Assembly: GCA_902468695.1 (NCBI GenBank)
Contig: CABQZS010000069.1
Coordinates: forward strand, 1 to 14,294
Source of the DNA: an uncultured Collinsella sp.
GTDB lineage: Bacteria; Actinomycetota; Coriobacteriia; Coriobacteriales; Coriobacteriaceae
Direction of reading: 5' to 3'
DNA: 14,294 nucleotides
The notes beneath the pieces were generated by a model. The model was not told the DNA's origin, did not search any database, and saw only the letters and a list, made by a program, of their open reading frames with translations. Shown one piece after another: positions 1-6,405 of the stretch. The stretch's first letter is position 1; every line of letters begins with the position of its first letter. The translations under genes were made by a program, and so were the position numbers.

Positions 1-93
1 CAGCGAGGCGGCAGTGCGGTCGGACGTGGCGGCGAAGCTCTTGTGCTCCACATGTTCAAGAATCTGCTCGTCGGTCATGGTCTCGTCGGCCAT
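1..93 (-). CDS. rsfS: Probable ribosome silencing factor RsfS, N-terminal fragment
   Basis: Only the first 31 codons are in the window; the rest lies beyond the left edge. The ATG at 93-91 has a good ribosome binding site (AAAGAGG) about six bases upstream. The reading frame stays open to the edge, reading MADETMTDEQILEH and then a short Ser/Ala/Thr-rich stretch. This much sequence contains no diagnostic motif. The RsfS call rests on position: in many Gram-positive genomes rsfS follows nadD and yqeK, and here the frame begins 27 bases after the yqeK stop. RsfS binds ribosomal protein L14 and blocks subunit joining when nutrients run low, which would suit a cluster that also carries L21, L27 and Obg. 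If this is RsfS, the residues seen would be a short extension before the conserved domain. That a gene starts here is fairly sure; its identity is only moderately sure. Confidence 0.5.
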   Translation of the reverse strand, partial: MADETMTDEQILEHVEHKSFAATSDRTAASL

Positions 94-120
94 GGAATAC
101 CTCTTTCTAGACAGCCCGAG

Positions 121-729
121 CTAGCGCAGCTGGGCGTAATGGTTGTAAATCGAAATAGCCGTGGGATAAAGATAGCGCCCGGACTGGATCACATAGACCA
201 AACCCTGCGCAAAACAGGAGAAGAACAACTCGTCGAGCGACGACTCCCCCACCATCTTGCGCAGCGCATGCGCATAGTCGCCGTGGCGGTTGGGCTCGAT
301 GGCATCGGCCACAAAGACCACCATATCGAGCGGCGTCATGTCGCAAGCGCCCACGGTATGACGGTCGACAGCCTGGAAAACGGCCGGCGACAACTCGGGG
401 AAAAGCTGCGGAAGCTCATAGGCGGCAACAGGACCATGCAAAAGCGGCGTCGCGGCGGAAGGAGAGCCGGCAATCTTAATGCCGTAATGCAGAGCGCGCG
501 TAACCAGCTCGTCGTCGGAGAGCACTTTGTCCCAGTCGTGGATCAGACCGGCAGCAGCGGCATCAAAGCGGTCAACGCCGTAGACCTCGGCCAGATGAAG
601 TGCGGTCTCGGCAACACCCAGCGAATGCACATAGCGCTTACGCTTATCCTTCATGCGCACATCGAGCAACTCGTGGATACGCGTCAAGAGCGCACGCTCA
701 TCGCCCTCAAACTGATCTTCTACCGACAA
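121..729 (-). CDS. yqeK: YqeK-type HD-domain hydrolase (bis(5'-nucleosyl)-tetraphosphatase, symmetrical)
   Basis: A 202-residue cytosolic HD-superfamily phosphohydrolase. The metal-binding set is visible in order: H35 (in YVHSLGV), the H64-D65 pair in GLIHDWDK, H98 (in LLHGP), H124 (in DRHTVG) and D142 (in ADAIEPNR). This spacing fits the YqeK family, whose members cleave Ap4A symmetrically to two ADP. The start is TTG at 729-727: a GGGGGAG ribosome binding site lies four bases upstream, and the next methionine (residue 26) would remove the first helix. At the 5' side nadD ends only 12 bases away, and at the 3' side the rsfS-like gene begins 27 bases on, so the three are probably one transcript. 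Family and fold are clear; the Ap4A substrate is family knowledge and not shown by this sequence. Confidence 0.9.
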   Translation of the reverse strand: MSVEDQFEGDERALLTRIHELLDVRMKDKRKRYVHSLGVAETALHLAEVYGVDRFDAAAAGLIHDWDKVLSDDELVTRALHYGIKIAGSPSAATPLLHGPVAAYELPQLFPELSPAVFQAVDRHTVGACDMTPLDMVVFVADAIEPNRHGDYAHALRKMVGESSLDELFFSCFAQGLVYVIQSGRYLYPTAISIYNHYAQLR

Positions 730-733
730 CGTT

Positions 734-740
734 CTCCCCC
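734..740 (-). promoter_or_regulatory. Ribosome binding site of yqeK that supports a TTG start
   Basis: GGGGGAG on the minus strand lies in the 12-base gap after the nadD stop, four bases before the TTG at 729-727. No ATG or GTG is suitably spaced, so the site decides the start. Confidence 0.65.
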
Positions 741-741
741 A

Positions 742-1419
742 TCAATCAAAATCGTCTTGCCCAAGATCGGCATACAGACCGCGTTTACGGATATAGCCGA
801 GCACGGACTCGCTCGTAAGATAGCGCACGCTCATGCCGCGGGCAACTCGCTTACGAATGTTCGTCGAGCTGATCGCCAGCGCCGGAATCTGAATATAGCG
901 CACGTCGAACGGCAGCCCCGACTCTTTGATTCGGGCACGCGCTGTATCGATATCAAAGCCCGGTCGTGTCGCCGCAATAAAGGTAGCAAGCTCAGCGATT
1001 CGTTCGGCATCATGCCAGGTCACGATATCGATAATCGCATCGGCGCCCGTAATAAAGTAGAGCTTTACCTGCGGCGGGTAAAAGTCGCGAAGGGCATGAA
1101 GCGTATCAGCCGTATAGGTTACGCCCGGGCGGTCGATCTCGAACCGGCTCGCCAAAAAGGCCGGGTTCGCGGCGGTGGCGAGGACCGTCATGGCATAACG
1201 GTCCTCGGCAGGCGTCACCGGCTTGTCAAGCTTAAAGGCAGGCGTGCCCGCCGGCATAAAGAGCACGGCATCCAAGTCGAGGGACTCACGCGCCTGCTCA
1301 GCGGTCACCAGGTGCCCGTAATGGATGGGATCAAAGGTGCCACCCATAATGCCGAGCCTAAACTCCTGCCCGTCCTCTAGAGGAAGCTCGGGCAGACCGA
1401 TTCCACCGCGCAGCGACAT
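742..1419 (-). CDS. nadD: Nicotinate-nucleotide adenylyltransferase
   Basis: A 225-residue enzyme that transfers AMP from ATP to nicotinate mononucleotide, giving the deamido-NAD precursor of NAD. The nucleotidyltransferase signature GGTFDPIHYGH is at residues 26-36 with both histidines of the HxGH motif. FITGAD (122-127) and the C-terminal ISSTNIR motif (183-189) that contacts ATP phosphates are both present, as is the RPGVTYTADTL segment (97-107). The protein carries about 20 residues before the first beta strand (RLGIMGG), whereas the enzyme usually starts within a few residues of that strand; no better-placed start codon exists. The ATG lies three bases after the obg TAA, and its likely ribosome binding site (GGAGGG) is inside the last obg codons, so translation is probably coupled to obg. 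The yhbY gene often found between these two in Firmicutes is absent. Confidence 0.95.
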   Translation of the reverse strand: MSLRGGIGLPELPLEDGQEFRLGIMGGTFDPIHYGHLVTAEQARESLDLDAVLFMPAGTPAFKLDKPVTPAEDRYAMTVLATAANPAFLASRFEIDRPGVTYTADTLHALRDFYPPQVKLYFITGADAIIDIVTWHDAERIAELATFIAATRPGFDIDTARARIKESGLPFDVRYIQIPALAISSTNIRKRVARGMSVRYLTSESVLGYIRKRGLYADLGQDDFD

Positions 1420-1422
1420 GGC

Positions 1423-2889
1423 TTACTCGCCCTCCGAGGTCTCGGCATCGCCCGCGGCATCCGCCGCATCGACAACCTCGACGCCTTCATCCGCAGCATC
1501 GGCCACGTCAATGGCTTCAACGGCAACGTCCTCGCCAGCATCCTCGAGCTCCTCGTACTCCGAGAAGTCCTCGGCGCCCTCAAAGTCAAAGGCGCGCTGG
1601 CAAATGCGGACCTCGTCGCCCGCACGGCAACCGGCCTTCTCGAGCGCATCGTCAACACCCATACGCGCAAACTTATGCTGCAGGTAAATGACGGCTTCCT
1701 CATTTTCCCAGTCGGTCTGAATGACCATGCGCTCGATGGCACGACCGACCACGCGGAAGGCACCGGGCTCTTCCTGGACAATGCGGAAACGCTTCTCTCG
1801 CTGCAGGCGACGGCGCTCCCATTCATCGTCGCGCAGGTCGACCGGCTCATCGGAGACCGCCAGCTCGGCGCGAAGCTTAGCCACCTGCTCGCCCACGGCA
1901 AGCATCAGCGTGTTGAGACCGGCGCCCGTCACGGCGGACACGGCAAAGAACATATGGCCATCGTCAAGCGCGGCGCGTTTGAGGTCGGCAATCTTGTCAG
2001 CCGTGCCCGGCGCATCGCACTTGTTGGCGACAACGATCTGCGGACGCTCCGAAAGCTCGGCGCCATACTGCTCGAGCTCGCGGTTGATGATGCGGTAGTC
2101 CTCAACCGGATCGCGATCCTCAAAACCACCCGTTATGTCGACGACGTGCATGATCAGGGCCGTACGCTCAATGTGGCGCAGGAACTGGTGACCCAAGCCC
2201 TTGCCCTCGCTCGCGCCCTCGATGAGACCGGGGACGTCGGCAACGACGTAAGAATATTCGCCGGCACGCACCATGCCGAGGTTCGGCACGAGCGTGGTAA
2301 ACGGGTAGTCGGCAATCTTGGGACGGGCGGCACTCATGCGCGCGATGAGTGAGGACTTGCCCACCGAGGGGAAGCCCACGAGCGCGGCATCGGCCATAAG
2401 CTTCATCTCGAGCTCAATCCAGTGCTCCTCGGCCGGTTCGCCCAGCTGAGCGAACGCGGGCGCGCGGCGCACCGACGTCACAAAGTGCGTGTTGCCCAGG
2501 CCACCGGCACCGCCAGGCGCCACGACAACGCGCTCGCCATCGTGCACCAGATCGGCAATCTCGAACATCGGGGTCTGCGTCTCGGGGTCGAGCTCGCGCA
2601 CCACGGTACCCATAGGGACCTTGAGAATCAGGTCCTCGCCGCTCTTGCCGTTACGACGGGCACCCTGCCCGTGCGTGCCGCGCTCCGCGCGGAAGTGATG
2701 CTTAAAGCGGTAATCGATCAGCGAAGACAACTGAGCATCGGCCTGGATGACGACATTGCCGCCACGACCGCCGTCGCCGCCATCGGGGCCGCCCTTGGGG
2801 ACAAATGCCTCGCGCCTAAACGACATGCATCCGGCTCCGCCGTCGCCGCCGCACACGTTAATGCGGCTGATATCGGTGAACTGTGACAA
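1423..2889 (-). CDS. obgE: Obg-family ribosome-assembly GTPase (CgtA/ObgE)
   Basis: A 488-residue GTPase that acts in 50S ribosome maturation and stress signalling. Three domains are visible. The glycine-rich Obg fold (about 1-160) has GGDGGAGC and the PKGGPDGGDGGRGG repeat. The G domain (about 165-340) has G1 GFPSVGKS (172-179), G2 DYPFTT (194-199), G3 DVPG (218-221), G4 NKCD (289-292) and G5 SAVTG (318-322). The Obg C-terminal (OCT) domain covers about 365-436. A 50-residue tail rich in Asp, Glu and Ala follows (438-488); B. subtilis Obg has no such tail, but long acidic tails occur in other bacteria. The start is TTG at 2889-2887, with AGGAGG eight bases upstream and the protein beginning MSQFTDISRINV as expected for the family. 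It heads the obg-nadD-yqeK-rsfS run and lies directly behind a terminator-like hairpin. Confidence 0.97.
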   Translation of the reverse strand: MSQFTDISRINVCGGDGGAGCMSFRREAFVPKGGPDGGDGGRGGNVVIQADAQLSSLIDYRFKHHFRAERGTHGQGARRNGKSGEDLILKVPMGTVVRELDPETQTPMFEIADLVHDGERVVVAPGGAGGLGNTHFVTSVRRAPAFAQLGEPAEEHWIELEMKLMADAALVGFPSVGKSSLIARMSAARPKIADYPFTTLVPNLGMVRAGEYSYVVADVPGLIEGASEGKGLGHQFLRHIERTALIMHVVDITGGFEDRDPVEDYRIINRELEQYGAELSERPQIVVANKCDAPGTADKIADLKRAALDDGHMFFAVSAVTGAGLNTLMLAVGEQVAKLRAELAVSDEPVDLRDDEWERRRLQREKRFRIVQEEPGAFRVVGRAIERMVIQTDWENEEAVIYLQHKFARMGVDDALEKAGCRAGDEVRICQRAFDFEGAEDFSEYEELEDAGEDVAVEAIDVADAADEGVEVVDAADAAGDAETSEGE

Positions 2890-2897
2890 CAGAATCG

Positions 2898-2903
2898 CCT
2901 CCT
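2898..2903 (-). promoter_or_regulatory. Ribosome binding site of obg that supports a TTG start
   Basis: A perfect AGGAGG on the minus strand, eight bases from the TTG at 2889-2887. Only two bases separate it from the T-run of the upstream hairpin, so a transcript that reads through carries this site immediately after the terminator. Confidence 0.75.
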
Positions 2904-2948
2904 ACAAAAAGAGGGAGACCCTTGAATCCTAAAACTCAAGTGCCTCCC
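2904..2948 (-). terminator. Intrinsic-terminator-like hairpin between rpmA and obg
   Basis: Read on the minus strand, GGGAG (2948-2944) pairs with CTCCC (2917-2913) and CTTGA (2940-2936) with TCAAG (2925-2921). The two stems are separated by a three-base symmetric internal loop that can hold one C-G pair, and the apical loop is ten bases. The 3' arm is followed by TCTTTTTGT (five consecutive T at 2910-2906). This has the form of a rho-independent terminator after rpmA. The stem is interrupted and the T-run short, so partial termination or attenuation before obg is as likely as a full stop. No promoter fits between it and the obg start. Confidence 0.6.
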
Positions 2949-2973
2949 ACATATGTGCTCTATGAAGGGTGAA

Positions 2974-3231
2974 TTACGCGTTCGCGAGCGGGCGTACGCT
3001 GACCCTGTGCTTGATACCCTTGTGGAACTCAACGGTACCGTCGACCAGCGCGAACAGCGTGTCGTCCTTGCCACGACCAACGTTCTCACCCGGGTGGATG
3101 TGCGTGCCGTGCTGACGGACGAGAATCGTGCCCGTGGTTACCGTCTGGCCGGCATAGCGCTTCGTGCCAAGGCGCTGACCGCGGGAGTCACGGCCATTAC
3201 GGGAGGAACCGAGTCCTTTTTTGTGTGCCAT
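2974..3231 (-). CDS. rpmA: 50S ribosomal protein L27
   Basis: An 85-residue basic protein located near the peptidyl-transferase centre of the large subunit. The sequence begins MAHKKGLGSSRNGRDS, the conserved L27 N-terminus, and has the HPGENVGRGKDDTLFA block at residues 46-61. There is no cleavable N-terminal extension of the kind seen in Firmicutes L27, which the protease Prp (YsxB) removes; the prp gene, usually between rplU and rpmA there, is also missing. Position 41 is His in RQHGT, where many L27 proteins read RQRGT; this looks like tolerated variation. The ATG at 3231-3229 follows an AGTAGG-type ribosome binding site, and only 33 bases separate it from rplU, so the two are almost certainly one transcript. 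A terminator-like hairpin follows. Confidence 0.98.
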   Translation of the reverse strand: MAHKKGLGSSRNGRDSRGQRLGTKRYAGQTVTTGTILVRQHGTHIHPGENVGRGKDDTLFALVDGTVEFHKGIKHRVSVRPLANA

Positions 3232-3264
3232 TGTGTATACCTACTCTTTCGTTACGAGTGTAAT

Positions 3265-3639
3265 CTACTCGGCGACGGGAGCCTCGGCAACAGCCTCGGC
3301 CTCTGCCTTGACAGCCTTCTTGGCGCGGGACGTAGCCTGGACCTTCACGATCTTCAGCTTGGTGAGCTGCTGACGGTGACCCTTCAGACGACGATAGCGC
3401 TTGCGCTTGTGGAACTTGAAGACCAGCTGCTTCTCGCCCTTGAACTGCTCAACGATCTGAGCGGTAACCTTGGCCTTGGCCAGCTTGTCGGGATCGGTGA
3501 CGATCTTCTTACCATCGTTGAGGAAGATAACCGGCAGGGTGACCTTGTCGCCCTCATTGCCCTCGATCTTCTCGACGGTGATGACATCGTCGGTGGCGAC
3601 CTTGTACTGCTTGCCGCCCGTGTTAACGATTGCGTACAT
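3265..3639 (-). CDS. rplU: 50S ribosomal protein L21
   Basis: A large-subunit protein that binds 23S rRNA. The start chosen is the ATG at 3639-3637 (124 residues): it gives the canonical MYAIVNTGGKQYKV opening and has GAAGGG upstream. An in-frame ATG seven codons earlier lacks a ribosome binding site. The basic signature KRYRRLKGHRQQLTKLKI (residues 80-97) is the L21 rRNA-binding segment. After the usual end near residue 103 the protein continues with about 20 residues rich in Ala, Lys and Glu (from AKKAVKAEAEAV on), an extension not needed for the fold. A sigma-70-like promoter lies directly upstream and rpmA directly downstream. No RNase E/G gene lies on the 5' side, although rng/rne is a frequent neighbour of rplU elsewhere. 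Confidence 0.97.
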   Translation of the reverse strand: MYAIVNTGGKQYKVATDDVITVEKIEGNEGDKVTLPVIFLNDGKKIVTDPDKLAKAKVTAQIVEQFKGEKQLVFKFHKRKRYRRLKGHRQQLTKLKIVKVQATSRAKKAVKAEAEAVAEAPVAE

Positions 3640-3681
3640 GTTTACTTGCCCTTCATGCATCAGTTAGTGCAACAGCCGAAT

Positions 3682-3710
3682 ATAGTAGCAGGCGAAAATA
3701 CCCCCGTCAA
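3682..3710 (-). promoter_or_regulatory. Sigma-70-type promoter for rplU-rpmA
   Basis: On the minus strand, TTGACG (3710-3705; five of six to TTGACA) is followed by a 17-base spacer and TACTAT (3687-3682; four of six to TATAAT). A TG one base before the -10 box gives an extended -10. Transcription would start near 3675, giving a leader of about 35 bases before the rplU ATG. The -35 box contains the TGA stop (3709-3707) of the upstream DUF2344 gene, so the promoter is packed into the end of that gene. This is a prediction from motif match and position. Confidence 0.6.
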
Positions 3711-4519
3711 CGAGTATGTGGAGCAAATCCACAAGTTCGCACAGGTATGGGGCTGACGAGTCGGCCCTCGTCGTCCTCGCATGCTTGATTCTGACGCTCG
3801 ACATCGTAGGAGCAGATGGTCACGAGGTCTTGCATACCGGTGGAAACAATAGGTGCATCCACGCCCGGGGTCAAGCCCTGCAACAAAACATCAGCAGCAG
3901 AAAGCAAAATTTCCGGACGCATGGAGCCCTCGTTGTCGGCATGGGTGTCGAGCATGAGCACTAAATGGTCCGGGCGCCCCCCCGCCGTGAGTTCATAGCC
4001 CACGAGCGTGTGATCCAAATCCAAGCGCTTGCTCTTTTTGCCGCGTGCGTAGTCGATGCCATGGTCCGCGCGCAGCGTGTCGATCGCACGACGCACCTCG
4101 TCGGCGCTTACGGGCGCCTCGGGATCCAAGTGCAGATCGATGCGATACGACAGGCGCGTGAGCTGCGCCGTCAATGCCGGCGTGCGCACGTCGATGTACG
4201 CCGCCTCGATGGGCGCCAGATCGGCCGGAGACGCCGCAGCCAGGCGCCCAAACGCCTCGTCGAGCGCCACGAACTCGGTCATAAACAGGTCATACCACTC
4301 GCAGGTCGACGACGTACCAACCGGTAGCGCCGAAGAGAAGCCCACGCGCATGTGCGGAGAGAAGCCCTGCGTGACGGCATAGGGAAGTCCCGCACGGCGC
4401 ACGATGCGCTCAATGGTATGGATTACTTCGAGATGGCCCAGGTACTTAAGGCGATCGCGCTTGCCATAGCGAACACGAAGCCTAAAGAGCGAGGGGTTGT
4501 CGGTCAGGCGCTCACTCAT
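3707..4519 (-). CDS. DUF2344 / TIGR03936-type protein, partner of the radical SAM protein
   Basis: A 270-residue soluble protein of the DUF2344 family. The N-terminal signature is clear: LKYLGHLEVIHTIERIVRRA (24-43), then LPYAVTQGFSPHMRVGFSSA (45-64) and LPVGTSSTCEWYDLFM (65-80). In other genomes this domain is encoded next to, or fused to, a TIGR03960-type radical SAM protein. Here the ATG overlaps the upstream radical SAM stop by four bases (ATGA), which indicates translational coupling and probably a stoichiometric complex. The family's biochemical role is unknown to me; the basic N-terminal region could bind nucleic acid, but that is a guess. The last 25 residues or so look poorly conserved. 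A run of seven C near 3976-3982 does not break the frame. The stop codon sits within the rplU promoter -35 box. Family assignment is fairly sure, function unknown. Confidence 0.85.
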   Translation of the reverse strand: MSERLTDNPSLFRLRVRYGKRDRLKYLGHLEVIHTIERIVRRAGLPYAVTQGFSPHMRVGFSSALPVGTSSTCEWYDLFMTEFVALDEAFGRLAAASPADLAPIEAAYIDVRTPALTAQLTRLSYRIDLHLDPEAPVSADEVRRAIDTLRADHGIDYARGKKSKRLDLDHTLVGYELTAGGRPDHLVLMLDTHADNEGSMRPEILLSAADVLLQGLTPGVDAPIVSTGMQDLVTICSYDVERQNQACEDDEGRLVSPIPVRTCGFAPHTR

Positions 4520-6393
4520 GCGCGATCACCCATCAATACATTCTTGGCGTGGAGCGTGGGGCAGATCCCGCAGCCGGTGCACGACGTGCGGGTGCAGTCG
4601 GGAGTCGTGATGCCCTCGAGCGAGCGACGGTACTCGCGCTCGAGGAAGCCGCGCGTGCAGCCGGGGCTCACATGCTCCCACGGCAGGCGCCAGTCCAACT
4701 CGTAGGGCAGGTGCACGAGCTCATTGAGGTCGATGCCGTTTTTGGCAGCAGCCTCCTTCCAGTTATCGAGCGAGAAATGCTCTACCCAGGCGTCAAAGCG
4801 AGAGCCCGCGCGCCAAGCATCGATGATGACGGGCGTCATGTCACGACCGGCGCGGGAAAGCGCGGCCTCGATGAGCGAGGTCTCGGCATCGTGGTAATGC
4901 ACGCGGACGGCACGGTTGCGAACGCTCGTGACAAGCAGCTTCTGGCGACGCTTGACGTCGTCGTAGTCGAGTTGCGGGCACCACTGGAACGGCGTGGCAG
5001 CCTTGGGGATAAAGACCGAAACCGAGATGGACACCGAGATCGAGCCGCGACGAGCCTTGGGCACCACGGAACGACCGAGCTCCAGTACGTGATCGGCCAG
5101 ATTGGCGATGGCCACGATGTCCTCGTCGCGCTCGCCGGGAAGGCCCATCATAAAGTAGAGCTTCATGCGGTTCCAGCCGGCCTCGAAGGCCGCCTTGGCC
5201 GCACGGTCCAGGTCCTCCTCGGTCACGTTCTTGTTAATGATGTCGCGCATGCGCTGGCTGCCGGCCTCGGGCGCGAACGTCAGGCCGCCCTTCTTTTCGC
5301 CGGCGACCGACTCGGCCATATCCACGCCAAACGAATCCAGGCGCTGCGACGGAATAGACACGCGTATACCCGTATCCTCCAGGCGACGGTTGAGCCTGCC
5401 GAGCACGTCGCGAATGCAGGAGTGGTCGGTCGTGGAAAGCGAGGTCAGCGACACCTCGTCATAGCCGGTCTTTTCCAGACCCTGAATCACCGACGAGACG
5501 ATCTGGTCGGCCGAGCGCTCGCGCACCGGGCGATACGTCATGCCGGCCTGGCAAAAACGACAGCCGCGGGCGCAGCCGCGCAGGATCTCGATAGACAGGC
5601 GGTCGTGAACCAGCTGTGCATAGGGCACGCACGACTGCGACAGCGGATTCGTGGCGCCGAAATCCTCGACGACGCGCTTGTAGACCACGGTCGGCGCATC
5701 CTTGCCCTCACGCGGCACGGTGTAGCCATGCGGCGAGCAGGGCTCGTCGTGACGAACCTCATAGAGCGACGGCACGTAGTTGCCGGCAATGGATGCAAGC
5801 TGCTCGACAATCTGCGCGCGCGGGACCCCTTCGTCACGCAGGCGGCGATGCAGCTGGCAGGTCTCGAGCAGCGATTCCTCGCCCTCACCGATGAGGATGG
5901 CATCGAAGAAGGCCGCGTACGGCTCGGGGTTGTACACCGAGGGACCGCCGGCGATGATGATTGGGTCGTCTTCACCTCGGTCGGCCGCTAACAGCGGAAT
6001 GCTAGCGAGGTCCAAAGCCTCGAGGAAGTTCGTCACCGCCATCTCGTGCGGCACATGCAGACCGACGATATCAAACGAAGCGACCGGCGCTGCACCCTCG
6101 AGCGATAGCAGCGGAATACCCGCCTCGCGCATGGCGTCGCCCATATCGGGCCACGGCACATAGCCGCGCTCGCAGGAGATGCCCTCGGCCTGGTTAAGGA
6201 TGTTGTAGAGGATGGCGATGCCCTGGTTGGGCAGACCGACCTCGTACACATCCGGATAGATCAGGCAGCAACGGTAGTCGGCATCGGCCTTGGAAAGCGT
6301 GCCCCACTCGTGATCGATATAGCGGCTCGGCTTCTCGACCTTGGCGAGCAACGGCTCAATTAAATGAAAACAGTCTTGGTATGCAACGCGCAA
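4516..6393 (-). CDS. B12-binding-type radical SAM protein, TIGR03960 family
   Basis: A 625-residue cytosolic iron-sulfur protein. The [4Fe-4S]/SAM motif CARGCRFC is at 274-281 (C274, C278, C281). It is preceded by a cobalamin-binding-like Rossmann region (about 40-180) with IIIAGGPSVYNPEPYA (146-161) and LIGEGEESLLE (167-177), but I do not see a clear DxHxxG cobalamin-ligand motif. The SAM-barrel strands include LTFAPEAGSQRMRD (371-384) and KLYFMMGLPGE (411-421), then SVSVFIPK (457-464). The C-terminus has a further cysteine cluster, C600, C605, C608 and C611, able to hold a second metal centre. The start is TTG at 6393-6391 with AGGGG seven bases upstream. The DUF697-like gene ends ten bases before it, and the DUF2344 gene overlaps its end. 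The substrate of the family is unknown; an RNA or protein modification linked to ribosomes is inference from gene context. Confidence 0.88.
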   Translation of the reverse strand: MRVAYQDCFHLIEPLLAKVEKPSRYIDHEWGTLSKADADYRCCLIYPDVYEVGLPNQGIAILYNILNQAEGISCERGYVPWPDMGDAMREAGIPLLSLEGAAPVASFDIVGLHVPHEMAVTNFLEALDLASIPLLAADRGEDDPIIIAGGPSVYNPEPYAAFFDAILIGEGEESLLETCQLHRRLRDEGVPRAQIVEQLASIAGNYVPSLYEVRHDEPCSPHGYTVPREGKDAPTVVYKRVVEDFGATNPLSQSCVPYAQLVHDRLSIEILRGCARGCRFCQAGMTYRPVRERSADQIVSSVIQGLEKTGYDEVSLTSLSTTDHSCIRDVLGRLNRRLEDTGIRVSIPSQRLDSFGVDMAESVAGEKKGGLTFAPEAGSQRMRDIINKNVTEEDLDRAAKAAFEAGWNRMKLYFMMGLPGERDEDIVAIANLADHVLELGRSVVPKARRGSISVSISVSVFIPKAATPFQWCPQLDYDDVKRRQKLLVTSVRNRAVRVHYHDAETSLIEAALSRAGRDMTPVIIDAWRAGSRFDAWVEHFSLDNWKEAAAKNGIDLNELVHLPYELDWRLPWEHVSPGCTRGFLEREYRRSLEGITTPDCTRTSCTGCGICPTLHAKNVLMGDRA

Positions 6394-6400
6394 CGGAAAA

Positions 6401-6405
6401 CCCCT
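6401..6405 (-). promoter_or_regulatory. Ribosome binding site of the radical SAM gene, sharing the upstream stop codon
   Basis: AGGGG on the minus strand, seven bases before the TTG at 6393-6391. The upstream TAG stop (6406-6404) forms the start of the motif, read as TAGGGG. It supports the TTG start, as no other start codon lies at a suitable distance. Confidence 0.6.

Noticed and set aside
43..1380. A 445-codon open frame on the plus strand opposite rsfS, yqeK and nadD
   Set aside because: The three minus-strand genes happen to share one frame, so the G/C-rich third positions leave the antisense frame free of stops. The translation is rich in Arg and His with no recognisable motif, while the minus-strand products have clear families.
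2948..2957. Perfect ten-base palindrome CACATATGTG after rpmA
   Set aside because: It could bind a dimeric regulator, but it is short, partly overlaps the terminator-like stem and has no second copy in the window.
3640..3660. An earlier in-frame ATG for rplU
   Set aside because: No ribosome binding site precedes it, and L21 normally starts at MYAI, where GAAGGG is placed correctly.
2953..3756. A plus-strand open frame of 267 codons opposite rpmA and rplU
   Set aside because: It runs across both ribosomal protein genes and the intergenic promoter, with no independent ribosome binding site or domain.
3976..3982. Run of seven C in the DUF2344 gene as a possible frameshift site
   Set aside because: The reading frame stays intact on both sides and family similarity continues in frame; there is no sign of programmed or accidental shifting.
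4549..5991. A 480-codon open frame on the plus strand opposite the radical SAM gene
   Set aside because: It is an antisense shadow of a conserved high-GC gene; the product shows no domain, and its codon-position bias is that of the minus-strand gene.
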